Positions 10,492 to 34,311 of a DNA stretch of 64,000 nucleotides are shown here, one piece after another (within the stretch, counting starts at the first letter, position 1; every line of letters starts with the position of its first letter). Both the position numbers and the translations under genes were made by a program. The stretch is from the NCBI GenBank assembly GCA_030674155.1, contig CM060327.1, positions 21,354,293 to 21,418,292 on the forward strand, read 5' to 3'. Source of the stretch: Stramonita haemastoma. Its lineage: Eukaryota; Mollusca; Gastropoda; Neogastropoda; Muricidae. The notes beneath the pieces were generated by a model. It saw only the letters and a list, made by a program, of their open reading frames with translations. It searched no databases and was not told the DNA's origin.

Positions 10492-13270
10492 TGTCACGCG
10501 TGCACATGCACATGTACAAACATGCTTGCAAAGTTGCATACATGTGTCAGTGTGTACAGTATATATATCAATCTGTTATTCTGTGCTTGTGTGGGTGTTT
10601 ACACTCTATTTGAATGAATGTGCTGGGCTAAAAGGAGCAAAGAATAAAATTTGGAAATTACATGTAGTTTGTAAATAAACACTTAAGAAGAGAATACTGG
10701 ATCATTGAATTAAAATGTGCGTCTTACATGATTTTGCACTGTCAAGAGATATTTCCCCTATGTGAACAAAAATAAATTGTAAAGGTTGGAATTTTCAGTC
10801 TGTCTTGGAGAACATAACTTTTGTCCTAACTCCATTCTCCTACTATTCATTCAGATTTCTCAGTAACTGGCTAGCACAGTAGCAGACAACACTGAGACAA
10901 GGGGGTCATACAAATAGATAATTGCTGAAATTTGTTTTGTTTTCTTCAGTTTTTCCAATCAAAGTTCTACCAAATTTCAAGTGTAAACTTAGCTAGCAAG
11001 GAGACTGTACATCAGTGGCTAGTCTTTCACTGACATTGCTTTAGTTTAAGTTTTGTTTCTGCTGAGGAAGTGATCCTCTGGTAGACTATTACTGTTGTAG
11101 CGCTTGTCAAATTTTTAGTAATTAATACAATATAAATTTGCTTGAGTGCTACATAAAAAAGAGGAAAATTTTTGCCATGGCAAAAACCGTAGTCAGTTAT
11201 TTTATAATTCATGTATCTATAGATCTATAGATCATCATAATATATCTTTTTATCACTGGAGGAAGCAATGGGTCAAGGCCTACATGATTATTTATAATTC
11301 TTTGAAATTATAGTAAATTATATATACTTCTAAAGTTCTTTTTTCCCATGCCAAAAGCTATTGAATATAATCAGCAAAGTGCCATGGCCCTGGGTACTAA
11401 TAATATACCGTCTGTAATATACTAATAATTATGCTTTGAAATGTTACATATTGAAATTGTCTCCATCTATTCTGTATTCATGAGTGAAATGTACAATTAC
11501 ATACAGAAAATATTGTCTTCATTTATGATGACAAACTCAACATGATTCACTGATTTATATCATTGATTCTCCTTATAGAACTATGACAACTTGACAAGCT
11601 CTTAGTCTTATATCTTAGTTTAGTTGCTTTTATTTTAAATCTAAAAAATAACTACCATGTTACCTGTACTTTGTGCTAAAGGAGAAAAAAAGCCTCTGAA
11701 ATCAGACTATAGTACACTGTATAGCGCCTGTAAAAAGTGTAAATGTGGTGAAACATTTGAAATTGAAGACAGCCATCCACACAAACATGGTATCTACTAT
11801 CTAGACAAAACCACATCTGATAATTAGCTTGAGTAATATTACATCATAACAATTAACATGTTCAAACAAAATGGTTGTGCTGGGCCTGGCCAAAAATGTT
11901 GTCAGTTACATTGATGTAAACAAAGTACCAAAGCCTACACTACACTTGAAAACTAAAATGTTACCAAAAAATTGATTAAAAGTAAAACGCTACATGTTTG
12001 CTTGAGCGTTACAGTTTCATGAAAACTTGGGCCAATGCCGAAAGCTTTTTTTGTCAATGTCTGCTTAAAATGTTGAATGGATTCAAACTCTGAGACTGTC
12101 TTCATCAGTGATAGCATACTGATACTACATTACTATCATAGGTTTTATTTGACTTAGCATTCCACAGGTACTCTCCATTAACTGAACCAAAAAAAAAAAA
12201 ATCTATTTAGTCAGTGCTAGGCCTATAGCTGCTGCCTTTTATGGTGCTCTAGTGCAGTTTACACTTACAGCCATACAACTTGATACATAGCATTTAAGCC
12301 TATATATTATTTCAAACTTCCCATTGAGTATGTATTTCTAGTTTCACAGTGATTCCTAGATTAGTAGATATTACAGTGAATCAGTACATTAGATGTATTA
12401 TCATAGTGACCTTCGGAGTTGTCTAGCTCTGGGGAATGAAACACAACCACCACAGCAGACGAAAACAGGCAAAAAAATTATAATTGAGTTGGAGACAGTC
12501 CTCAAATTTCTCAATTTGCCAACATCTGTTCTTTCCATGGTTAGGTCAAGGTCATGCACTTGGTGATGACTAGCATCATGTTTTGTGTAATTAATTGGCT
12601 GTTGCAAAGTGGACAGACTCCACACAAATAAGAATTCCTCCCCAGCCTGGAAATTCCAGTCCATAAATAATCAAACTGGAAATCTCCAATAGGACTAAGT
12701 TCACACTTGCAGTCACAAGTCTGGAAACTTAGACTGCAAACTTCGTGTAGAATGCTGCACACTATACTTGGATGGAAAGTACTCATATCACATTCGATGT
12801 ATCAACTGTATTCTTTTTAAACTATAGACTGTGTATTATCACCGTGTACTATTAGTATTAGACGTAGACGGCTAGAGGTCCTTGTTATTGTCGTTACTAT
12901 GGCCTATGGGCGTCTGCTTTTCACCTGTGTTTATGAATACAAAAAGCAATGTGCCATGGCATAACCTGTTTAAAACTGATTTACGGTTATTTTTTGACTG
13001 GGTCCGCGCGGCTGAACGTCTAAAGTTATCCAGTTAGCAACAGGAAAACCACAATCATCATGACTTTGTCATTGTGGCAACATTGACAAGTTTCGATTTG
13101 CATCGGATTGACCACGTCATAATCATTATAAATAAAACGCTCACCTGCAAAGGGAAAGTTGCGCTCTTGTTTCCTACGTATCCGTAAACAACCGAACTTT
13201 GAATAGATAAAACACGGAAGTCCAGATCGTCCCCATCCATTGCGATTGTGACTTTCGTGTTCGATGCCAT
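840..13270 (-). CDS. PDXK: Pyridoxal kinase gene, 5' part (alternative first exons, exons 2-4; continues past position 1)
   Basis: The product phosphorylates pyridoxal, pyridoxine and pyridoxamine with ATP in the vitamin B6 salvage pathway, a cytosolic ribokinase-superfamily reaction. Five exon segments with GT-AG borders were translated. They give in order the N-terminal [15 protein letters not shown] strand, then [19 protein letters not shown], then a [10 protein letters not shown] segment ending SHVLTG, then [11 protein letters not shown] followed by NPNLIF. All align without gaps to the first 100 or so residues of animal pyridoxal kinases. Phases agree at every junction (0, 1, 1, 1). The expected next segment (CDP.MGD and the ATP-binding half) would lie left of position 1. 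Introns contain a LINE, SINEs and CT/CA repeats. Family assignment is secure; the choice between first exons is inferred. Confidence 0.9.
1028..1290. repeat. (CT)n blocks flanking a SINE tail
   Basis: Two CT runs (1028-1101 and 1222-1289) flank a plus-strand SINE A 3' end (about 1102-1221) with a (CAAT)n tail. The long Ser-Leu translations over them are microsatellite artefacts. Confidence 0.85.
1296..1379. repeat. 84-nt near-perfect hairpin
   Basis: The outer arms are 22 bp and perfectly complementary (1296-1317 with 1358-1379). The inner arms are 12 bp (1319-1330 with 1337-1348), around a 6-nt loop with a small one-sided bulge at 1349-1357. It lies in the pyridoxal kinase intron between exons 4 and 3. 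It could be a foldback element or a pre-miRNA-like hairpin; no known miRNA is recognised. Confidence 0.8.
1693..1797 (-). CDS. PDXK: Pyridoxal kinase exon 3
   Basis: The exon encodes the [11 protein letters not shown] segment through LFEGLQINN to SHVLT plus one base, entering and leaving at phase 1. The acceptor is TTTTTCAG and the donor GTAAGA. A plus-strand LINE begins within a few bases upstream of the acceptor, so the pyrimidine tract appears to be antisense LINE sequence. A plus-strand reading frame over this exon fuses into the LINE endonuclease frame and is spurious there. Confidence 0.88.
1800..2674 (+). pseudogene. LINE endonuclease region, frameshifted
   Basis: This is an exonuclease/endonuclease/phosphatase-type nicking endonuclease fragment. 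The reading frame runs to 2460 and the conserved protein continues in another frame after the A-run at about 2416, through [17 protein letters not shown] to a stop at 2674. The N-terminal strands are missing. Confidence 0.8.
2795..4547 (+). pseudogene. LINE reverse transcriptase region, frameshifted
   Basis: The main frame (to 4213) carries the fingers, palm and thumb motifs of reverse transcriptase, including the YADD box. Homology then switches near 4170 into a second frame running to 4547 ([21 protein letters not shown]). One frameshift therefore separates the thumb from the C-terminal tail. Confidence 0.85.
4764..5101 (-). mobile_element. SINE A inserted in the LINE 3' end
   Basis: Read on the minus strand, this is a full-length SINE A: a tRNA-like head, the central domain with CTTCGGATGAGAC, a CACACGGGGACTGGATG segment and an (AAAT)n tail. 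It splits the LINE tail between GCGCTATA and TACAAATTCC. A 5-bp ctata duplication (4759-4763 and 5102-5106) marks the target site. Confidence 0.8.
5450..5640. repeat. (CA)n with C-run
   Basis: A CA microsatellite with scattered T and G substitutions, ending in a 16-base C run near 5613-5628. Confidence 0.9.
5892..5946 (-). CDS. PDXK: Pyridoxal kinase exon 2
   Basis: The exon encodes [18 protein letters not shown] plus the first base of a Gly codon. [10 protein letters not shown] is a near-invariant pyridoxal kinase signature. The acceptor is TTGCAG and the donor GTATGG. It starts at phase 0, matching both first exons, and ends at phase 1. Confidence 0.9.
6083..6388 (+). mobile_element. SINE A
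   Basis: The head has the A-box phrase tagcctagtggtc and a B-box-like ggtttgagtcc. The body has tctcctggagttaacatcag and cttcggatgagac, and the tail is (CAAT)n. It is slightly shortened within the central domain. Confidence 0.85.
7512..7610 (-). CDS. PDXK: Pyridoxal kinase alternative first exon 1b
   Basis: This exon has 33 codons beginning MGSVADGDW and ends FPLQ at phase 0 with donor GTTGGT, a weaker donor than in exon 1a. It encodes a diverged second version of the N-terminal strand ([15 protein letters not shown]). The ATG has G at -3 and G at +4. There is no stop or frameshift. It splices in the same phase to the single exon 2, so it is best read as an alternative first exon with its own promoter. 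A decaying exon duplicate is the alternative. Confidence 0.75.
8140..8410. repeat. Degenerate minisatellite, unit about 30 bp
   Basis: About eight imperfect copies of a unit resembling agaaccacactgtcacta followed by tttaa, in the long intron between first exons 1a and 1b. Confidence 0.65.
9541..9820. repeat. (CT)n/(CTGT)n block
   Basis: Interspersed CTCTCT and CTGTCTGT runs over 280 bp; both strands give spurious low-complexity frames. Confidence 0.9.
10390..10495. repeat. (GT)n microsatellite
   Basis: A GT run with a few GGT and AT interruptions. Confidence 0.9.
13145..13270 (-). CDS. PDXK: Pyridoxal kinase first exon 1a
   Basis: This exon has 42 codons beginning MASNTK and ends FPLQ with donor GTGAGC at phase 0. 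It carries the conserved [15 protein letters not shown] motif, which forms the first beta strand and vitamer-binding loop in pyridoxal kinases. A second ATG ten codons in (MDGDD) has a better start context (purine at -3, G at +4), so translation might begin there. The exon lies farther from exon 2 than exon 1b does. Confidence 0.88.
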
Positions 13271-13579
13271 TCACGACTTGGTTCAACCACATGGAGAAAG
13301 AATAACCTCCCTTACCCGTGGGTGGAGCAGAAACAGTCTGCGAGTAACTGTTCCTGGAAATGTCTGCAGATGTAAATTAAGCCTTAAACATTTTTGTTTC
13401 CAGTCATATAAAATGACTGTTTATCTCATCCATGCCTTAGTACAAACGTCAACTGCCAGAACCAAAAATTATGTGAACTTGATGCTTTACTAAGAAAATA
13501 GTTAGCGCTGCTTGCATGAACAGGGGAGATAATCTTTTAAACAAGTATATATTAATAACGAAATCATACTTAAACAGGT

Positions 13580-13663
13580 GTCAGGATGGCCGAGCGGTCC
13601 AAGGCGCTGCGTTCAGGTCGCAGTCTGGTTCTCCAGGCGTGGGTTCGAATCCCACTTCTGACA
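13580..13663 (+). tRNA. trnL-CAG: tRNA-Leu (anticodon CAG)
   Basis: The sequence folds as a class II (long variable arm) tRNA without intron. The acceptor stem pairs GTCAGGA with TTCTGAC, followed by discriminator A. The A box is TGGCCGAGCGG, the anticodon stem CTGCG/CGCAG encloses loop TTCAGGT, and the B box is GGTTCGAATCC. CAG at 13614-13616 decodes CTG leucine codons. A T-run follows at once. It appears intact and functional, unlike the decayed tRNA-like heads of the local SINEs. Confidence 0.96.
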
Positions 13664-13666
13664 ATA

Positions 13667-13673
13667 TTTTTTT
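13667..13673 (+). terminator. RNA polymerase III terminator
   Basis: A run of seven T residues starts four bases after the tRNA 3' end, the standard polymerase III stop. Confidence 0.85.
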
Positions 13674-14024
13674 CTGTTTAGAACATTAAACAGAACTGAA
13701 GTTTTTGAAAAAAAGATTAATTATGCCATTGTTTTTCTTTCTTGTTTTATTTATTATTCACTGATGTTGTACAAACTATTTTGTTTATTCACTTAATGAA
13801 CAAAATGTTTACTATACAACAATTATGGGGTATTGCTGATGGTGGTGGTATTTTTTGGGTGGGTTTTCTTAGTTGTACTCTGCTTGTTTGCTTGCTGCTT
13901 CTTTTTTGTTAGTATAGTTTATCTGTTTTTTATAAGTGGTTATTGGGGGAGGGGGGGGATTTTTTTTGTTTTGTTTCGTTTGGGGTTTTGTTTTGGGTTT
14001 GTTTGGGTTTGGTTTTTTTTTACT

Positions 14025-14118
14025 AGATAGATGACTTGATGAAAAAAAAAAGCGAACTTATTGCTTACTCAATGTACCATATGGAAATAAAATTTTGACT
14101 TTGATTTGACTTTGACAC
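14025..14118 (+). mobile_element. Short SINE-like 3' end with GATGGAAAAAA motif
   Basis: The segment reads gatgacttgatgaaaaa, then tgcttactcaatgtacca and tggaaataaaa, with a TTTGAC repeat tail. Related copies lie at 26064-26155 and 37297-37408. It is a separate family from SINE A. Confidence 0.6.
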
Positions 14119-14353
14119 ACACATACATAAATAGTCTGTCTGTCTGTCTGTGCGCGCAGGAGCACCCATCTGACAGCAATAACTGTTTTATTAAACTAAT
14201 TTGTTACACTACCTTCTTGCTGACAGTATCATCATGTTCACTTTTCTGTTCATTCCCGGGGTGTAGTGAGGCGTCGCCTTTACGATTTTTGTACCTCCCT
14301 AGAGCTACCAGATTCACCAATGGTGAGATTTTGCGTTTGCAACCCTCCACCCA

Positions 14354-14358
<5 letters not shown>

Positions 14359-14394
<36 letters not shown>

Positions 14395-14411
14395 GGGGGG
14401 GGGGGGGGGGG
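14359..14411. repeat. T-run joined to G-run
   Basis: About 34 T followed by about 18 G. The same T-to-G junction recurs at about 26350-26380 and 47441-47471, and C-to-A on this strand at 29912-29953 and 58698-58722. Confidence 0.9.
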
Positions 14412-14683
14412 CATTTTGTACGACTTTATGTCACAGCAGATTAAAAATAATATTTTCTCTGCAGAAATTCGAGCTGCTGTCCCCAGGGAGAGTGCGTCGC
14501 CACAAGTGCAGCGCCTATCCATTTGATTTTCTTTTTCCTGCATGCAACTGTATTTTGTTTCCTTATCAGAGTGGCTTTTTTCTACAGAATTTTGCCAGGG
14601 TCAACCTTGCAAAATTCTCACTTCGGGCATGATTTCTACACACGACACCAGTTGGTCCATGCATGCTTTGACTTCCTAACAGA

Positions 14684-15060
14684 GACGGGATAGTCTAGTG
14701 GTCAGGAAATTGTGCTTGCAATTTCACTACCCAGGTTCGATTCCCGTTGGAGGGGATTTTTCTCCTGGAGTTAACATCAGTGCTGACTCCACTCTCCGCA
14801 AAAGTCCTTCGGATGAGACTATAAACCGAGGCCAGTGTGCGAACGCACGCAAAACACCTTGTGCTCACGTTTAACCCTGTTCCGCTTTTCGTAAGAGTAG
14901 CCCATCGTGTGCCGGTGGGAACAGATGACATGATTTATAAAACTGCACAGACACGAGGACTGGGTGTAGAATTAAAGTAGGCTACATGAGTGCTTATTCC
15001 AGTATCCTCGATATAAAAGAATAAATAAATAAATAAATAAATAAATAATAAATAAATAAA
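14684..15060 (+). mobile_element. SINE A, near full length (reference copy)
   Basis: About 375 bp: a tRNA-like head (A box tagtctagtggtc, B box ggttcgattcc), the linker tctcctggagttaacatcag, a central domain from cttcggatgagac through cgcacgcaaaaca and gtaagagtag, then gggaacagatgaca, the gaggactgg segment, gagtgcttattcc and tcctcgatataaaag with an (AAAT)n tail. It is the best copy here for defining the family. Confidence 0.88.
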
Positions 15061-15315
15061 ATGTTAGGCCTATCCGTTCCTACCTGCACGCATTGGCATA
15101 CCCATCCTAAAGGCAGTACTGTCAAGTCACTCAAATTTTTAATTTCCAGATGGTACATTGAATAAGCATTGATTTGTTGTTGTTTTTTCATCAAGCCTTC
15201 TATCTAGGAAAAAATCATTTCATCAATATTACCTAACTAACATGATTACGACAACCTTAAAAATAAACTACACCTATAAGAAACTAAAAAAAGCAACAAC
15301 AAAAATGTGGGTCAG

Positions 15316-15478
15316 TTGTTCTGCGCGCGTTCTTTCCCGGCACCTTTGTTTGCAGTCTCATCTGAAGGACTTTAGGGGGAGTGGATGCGGCACTAATATC
15401 AACTCCAGAGGGAAAAATCCTCTCAAACAGGCGTTTCGATAGTAGCTCGAACTCGCTCTACCAGAGAGGCTACCCTCC
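15316..15478 (-). mobile_element. SINE A fragment
   Basis: A minus-strand piece covering part of the central domain to a degraded tRNA-like head; gtctcatctgaaggac and gtggatgcggcac are recognisable. Confidence 0.6.
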
Positions 15479-15493
15479 ACCCCGCTCCTCCGT

Positions 15494-15496
<3 letters not shown>

Positions 15497-15563
<67 letters not shown>

Positions 15564-15645
15564 CGCGCACACGCACACACACACACACCCACGCACGCAC
15601 GCGCACATAGACATACACACACACGCACACACACACGCGCGCACG

Positions 15646-15695
<50 letters not shown>
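15497..15695. repeat. (CA)n with CG-containing core
   Basis: A CA microsatellite with a central block of cgca and cgcgca variants. Confidence 0.9.
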
Positions 15696-15697
<2 letters not shown>

Positions 15698-15984
15698 ACC
15701 TCCCATCGCCATGAAGGAAGCGTTCAATAGGACCTACACCCTTCAACACGTCCACCAAGTCAATGCTCTGTTTAACTCGCAAGTTTTGGTACTTTACAAT
15801 TATTTTCAGCAAATCATCTTCTTTGACATGAATTATATTGCGGATCTGTTTCGTGCAAAAACTCGACATAATTTATAATAAAATGTCATTGTAGAGTATG
15901 TCATTTTCAGTCATAGAAGATTTCTGGGCTGCTCTCCCTAAATTCCTGTCTGCATCTATTATTTTCTATGATAGTTGCAATTTC

Positions 15985-16225
15985 TTCTTTTTTTTTCTCA
16001 CAGAATTTTACCAGGGCCAACTCTCTTGTTGCTGTAGGTAGGCTACATGGAAACCATTAATCTGGTTTATTGTCTCATCTAAAAGATGGCACCCAGACCA
16101 CAACTCAGGGTATGGTGGACGGGGGAAGGAGGGGGGGGGGGGGGGGCTAAAGCAAGGCTCGAACCTACGACTCCTGGCTTTCTAGATATTTGTTTTTAGC
16201 CTCTTGACCACCAGGTCACTCATGC
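15985..16225 (-). mobile_element. tRNA-headed SINE, different family
   Basis: On the minus strand the head has A-box-like TGGTGGTCAAGAGG and B-box GGTTCGAGCC. The body ends in an attttaccagggccaac segment, also seen near 14590 and 29245. A G-run lies in the middle. Confidence 0.55.
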
Positions 16226-16720
16226 ATAGGCTACACACACGAAGATCGAGGGCACTGACACGTTTGTACATGTTTGTACATAAATCAGTAAGATTAATGC
16301 AAAACTTACCGTGAATCCATCCTGAAAATCACCCGGATCAAACACAAGACCTCCGGACCATAATTATCGTAATTAGAAGTCTGCCTTCTGACCCAGGTGG
16401 CTATCGAGTCCGTCAATGACATTGGTATGTTTTGGGGGGAAATATATAGACTACATAATTATGTCTTTTCTTAACATGTTCGTTTACAGAATATGCGAGG
16501 TCAACCTTTTTCATGTGAAAATTCTGGAAGAAGTGTCCAGTGTTTGACAGACTAAATATCAAAGGGAAGAAACAGATTTCTAAGCACAGTGGTATGACTG
16601 CTTAAAGATTTAAAAACTCAGAATAACTGTGGCAACGGAAACTCTAATGACTATGTTTCAGATAAGTTACAGCCTATAAATCGTCCCCAAATCGGAAATC
16701 TCTGTTGGGACATTCGGGCG

Positions 16721-17064
16721 TATTTATTTAGGCTATTCTTTTATATCGAGGATAATGGAATCAGCTCCCACGTGCTTTTCTACAGCCAGTCTCTATGTGT
16801 ATGCGGTTTTGTAAATGTTGTCATCTGTTCCCACTGGCACACAATGGCTACTTTTTGAAAAGCAGAACAGGATTTAACATGTGCGCAAGATGTTCTCTAT
16901 GTGGTCGCACATAGGGCCTCGGTTTAAGGTCTCATCGGAAGGACTTTTGGGGAGAGTGGAGTCTGCACTATGCTAACTTTAGGGGGAAAATCCCCTTGAA
17001 CGGGAATTGAACCGGGTCGTCAGATTGTGAGCGCAATGTTCTAGCCACTAGGCTCTCCCGTCCC
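16721..17064 (-). mobile_element. SINE A
   Basis: Full-length minus-strand copy with (AAAT)n tail at the left and tRNA-like head (cactaggctctcccgtc on the plus strand) at the right. It sits just downstream of the receptor gene's polyadenylation signal. Confidence 0.85.
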
Positions 17065-17222
17065 GTCGAAATGGACGGGGGTGAAAAGATATGATTATAC
17101 GCAGAAGTAGACAGCACTATTTTATTCAGCTAACAGGAGCCCCTAAAATGACAATTGATTTGTAGTTCTGTGGACAGTCTATTTTCCAATAGGCCACATA
17201 CGTTAGAAGGATTCTGAATGTC

Positions 17223-17228
17223 TTTATT
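17223..17228 (-). promoter_or_regulatory. Polyadenylation signal of the receptor gene
   Basis: AATAAA on the minus strand about 95 bases after the stop codon; no better hexamer lies closer. Confidence 0.6.
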
Positions 17229-17320
17229 CAAATGGCAGGGCGTGTCCAAAACCTATCACAGAACCAATACTTTTAACAACTGAAAGGGAGTTCATTAGAC
17301 TGGCAAAAGAGGTGAGATCC

Positions 17321-30722
<13,402 letters not shown>

Positions 30723-31808
30723 GTTTTTGGTTGTTTTTTGTTGTTAGTTTTTAGTTAAAGCTTACTCCTCTCGTTGCTTTGAACCGTTGCTGTTGTTCTT
30801 GCTTTTAACAGGTCATATAAAATGACTCCTGTCCAATCATTACATTTTTTTTATAAGAAGCCCTACTTTTGGCACTAAACTATTGATCATTATCATTCCC
30901 CCCCCCCCCCCCCCACACACACCACACACACACAAATGGTTGAAATACTTGGCAAGCTCAGAGTCTGATCTTTATGACGAGCTGAAAACAAACTTAAAGA
31001 CAATAATATTATACGTGCTGTCTCAAGCAGTTGTCGACGAATGCTATCCTGATTTTAACAGAGTACTCAAAACAGACAAAATCAATTTTTTCCCATCAAG
31101 AGAAAAGTTTTTTCTCCCCAGAAAAACATCTGTTTTTACACTGAATATTTCAAACAAAAACCTTCCATAATGTGAATAACAAAGACCCACTGCTACCGTT
31201 ATTACAGTTGTTGATTAAACCATTGATGCTGGGGGCAGCAACAAGGTGAAAGGCTGTATGATCAGTGGCTTTCCCACTCATGGAATTCCACTTTACAGCT
31301 TAGTCGTTAGTGATCGACATGATTATAATAATGCATTTAATTAAATAAAAATTAAATTGTGGTCGTGTGTGTGTGATTGTGTGTGTGTGTGTGTGTGCGT
31401 GTGTGCGTGCGCGCGCGCGCGCGTGTGCGTGTGTGTTGCGTGTGTTGTGTTTGTGTGCGTGCGTGCGTGCGAGCGGCGCGCGCGCGCGGTGTGTGTGCGT
31501 GTTTAACAGAAACGTAAGCAGTAGGTATAGATTGTTTTCTTGATGAGTGACAATAAAACCTTTACAAAGTAAAAAGCTTACAAAACACGCATTGTGTTTG
31601 TACTGACACAATAGTATTGTTGTCCTGAGTCGAGAGCAATAGCTTGTATTGTCTATTGTTTGTTGTACTTCCCTGGATACTATTCTCATGTCTTTGGTTG
31701 GTGTTTTTGTTTTTTCTTTCATATCGGGGATAATGAAAAAGTACTAATGTGCTTTTTTCACATACAGTCTCCGTGTGTATGCAGTTTTGTCAATCTTGTC
31801 ATCTGTTA

Positions 31809-31841
<33 letters not shown>

Positions 31842-31927
31842 TGTGGTGTGTGTGTGTTGTGTGGTGTTGTGTGTGTGTGTGTGTTGATTGAGAGAGAGAG
31901 AGAGAGAGGGTGAGGTATTGTGTTTGT

Positions 31928-32008
<81 letters not shown>

Positions 32009-32500
32009 TGGGTGTGTGTTGTGTGTTGGTGTGTGAGTGGTACGTGTATGTGTGTGTGTGGACTCTGTATGTGTGTGTGCCTGTGTGGTGATGTGTGTGG
32101 TGGTGCGCGCGCGCGCGCGTGCGTGCGTTCGTGCGTGCGTGCGTGCGTGAGAGTGTGCGTGTGTGTACGCGAGCATTCAGTTGTGTTTTTTTGTTATTAG
32201 TGGAGGCATTTTGTTTACGGTATTACAAACAATGGTTGGCTCTGTCTAGTGTATGCTTGGTTGTGTGTTAAGTGTATTTTCTTTCTTTCAGTTGATTCTT
32301 CTTTCTTTCTTTCTTTCTTTCTTTCTTCTGTCTTATTCTTTCTTCTGTCTTTAATTCTTTCTTTCTGTCTTTATTTCTTTCTGTTCTGTCTTTATTTCTT
32401 TCTGTCTGTCTGTCTGTCTTTCTGGTTTGTTTTGTTTTGTTTTTGTTCGATTGTATTCTAACTGAAGCAGATCACTGAATAGACAGACTGACAGACAGAC
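30723..32500. other. Intergenic: receptor 5' flank, SINE scraps and GT repeats
   Basis: Holds a C-run (about 30898-30914), dispersed repeat 31210-31312 (second copy 44614-44720), CG/GT repeats 31370-31500, a SINE A tail (31710-31812, minus), GT runs 31809-32180 and TTCT/TCTG runs 32275-32425. No gene is seen. The receptor promoter should lie just right of 30722, but no TATA box stands out. Confidence 0.55.
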
Positions 32501-32556
32501 AGACAGACAGAGAACAGACAGATAGATATACAGAACAGACAGACAGACAGACAGAC

Positions 32557-32646
<90 letters not shown>

Positions 32647-32838
32647 GCAGGCAGGCAGGCAGGCCAGGCAGGCAGGCAGGCATACAGAAAAATAGACTGA
32701 CAAAAAGGAAGATAAATCGATAGATAGATAGACAGACAACACACAGACAGACACACAGACAGACTGAAAGACATAGTTAAAACAGACAGACAGAAGATAA
32801 ATAATAGACAGACAGAAGACAGACAGACAGATAGACAG

Positions 32839-32901
<63 letters not shown>

Positions 32902-32975
32902 GTAGGATAGGTAGGTAGGTAGGTAGGTAGGTAGGTAGGTAGGTAGGTAGGAACATAATAGATAGATAGATAGAT

Positions 32976-33045
<70 letters not shown>

Positions 33046-33084
33046 CGGACGGACGGACGGACGGACAGGCAGACGGACAGACGG

Positions 33085-33144
<60 letters not shown>

Positions 33145-33177
33145 GACAGACAGAAAGCGCAGACAGATAGACAAAAC

Positions 33178-33262
<85 letters not shown>

Positions 33263-33300
33263 CGACAGACAAAACGGACAGACAGACAGACAGACGGGGC
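32490..33300. repeat. GATA/GACA satellite block
   Basis: About 800 bp dominated by gata tetranucleotides, with blocks of gaca, ggca, ggta and ggac. All reading frames are repeat artefacts (Tyr-Leu-Ser-Ile). Confidence 0.92.
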
Positions 33301-33610
33301 AGATAAACATACAGACAGATAAACGGATAGGTAGGTTGATAGGCAGACAGACAGGCAGTCAAACAAACATACATACACTCAAACAGACAAACAAACAGAG
33401 ACAAACAGACAGACGTACACACAAACAAAGAACAGAGAGGCAGACAGACAGACAAACAAACAAACAAACAAACAAACAAACAAGATACAAAAAGACAGAG
33501 TCCAGCTAGAGGAGCCGAGTGAGTTTGGGACATGAAAGAATCTGGTTTGTCTATAAAAACGAAGAAAAAAGTGACAGGCGAAATGCTTTCAAATGTTTTC
33601 TCAAGATTAA

Positions 33611-33665
33611 AGCGTAAGCATGCACACGGGTGTCGTGTTTAGACACCATGGGGGTTCGGGGCTGT
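33611..33665 (+). mobile_element. SINE B fragment
   Basis: Carries agcatgcacacgggtgtcgt and ttagacaccat, as in the SINE B copy near 41055-41090. Confidence 0.6.
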
Positions 33666-34311
33666 ATATGGCAACGTTGTGGCGACTCCTGCGACAGCAC
33701 TGGAACCATTCGTATCGACAATTGCCTTTCCAATGGACCATTCCAGTGGCGTGGAGAGGGGGGGCCTGCTGCATGGGTAACAGCTTGCCCTCCATAATTA
33801 CTTACCCAGGCTTTGCGCTCTAGAGCCAGAAGCGCAACTCCATAGTAGCCTATTCCGAGACTGACGGATGCCTACTACAATGTACAGTACAATACACTCC
33901 TTTCTTTTTCTCTGTATTGATTTCTGCTCTCGACTGAATACTTATTTTGTGCTGTAGACTTAACAACAATTGAGGATGCCTTTTTTGTTTCTAAAAAGAT
34001 ACCAAACGATACACATTCAGCCCGAGTCGAAGTTTTGTAGATCGTGTGGTAAAAATCAATGCTGCTCTAAATTGTCTCCTTATAATATACATTGTTGCTT
34101 CGTCTGTTGTCGAAGAATCAGATGTTGCGTTTTGCATTTGACGACGTCCTATTGCTGAAAGAAAGAAAATCAGTGGGGTGGTGATGATGGTGGTGGTGTT
34201 GGTGGTGTTGGTGGTGGTGTTAGTGAGCGTTCTCCAGCTTAACAACACCCTGGGTGTCACCCAGAACATGCACACCATCTCGTTCATCACACCAGGATGA
34301 GACTGTCCAGT

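Larger units (their letters stand above)
7611..13144. other. Intron between first exons 1a and 1b
   Basis: Besides the minisatellite near 8.2 kb, a CT/CTGT block (9541-9820) and a GT block (10390-10495), this 5.5-kb stretch is AT-rich. I see no exon, RNA gene or SINE in it. If exon 1b is used, its promoter should lie just right of 7610. Confidence 0.6.

Noticed and set aside
13026..13144. Extension of pyridoxal kinase exon 1a beyond FPLQ
   Set aside because: The GTGAGC donor and the phase match to exon 2 mark the exon end; the extension has no homology.
32458..33533. Long minus-strand frames of 300-350 codons rich in Tyr-Leu-Ser-Ile
   Set aside because: Translation of the GATA/GACA satellite; any tetranucleotide repeat without stops gives this.
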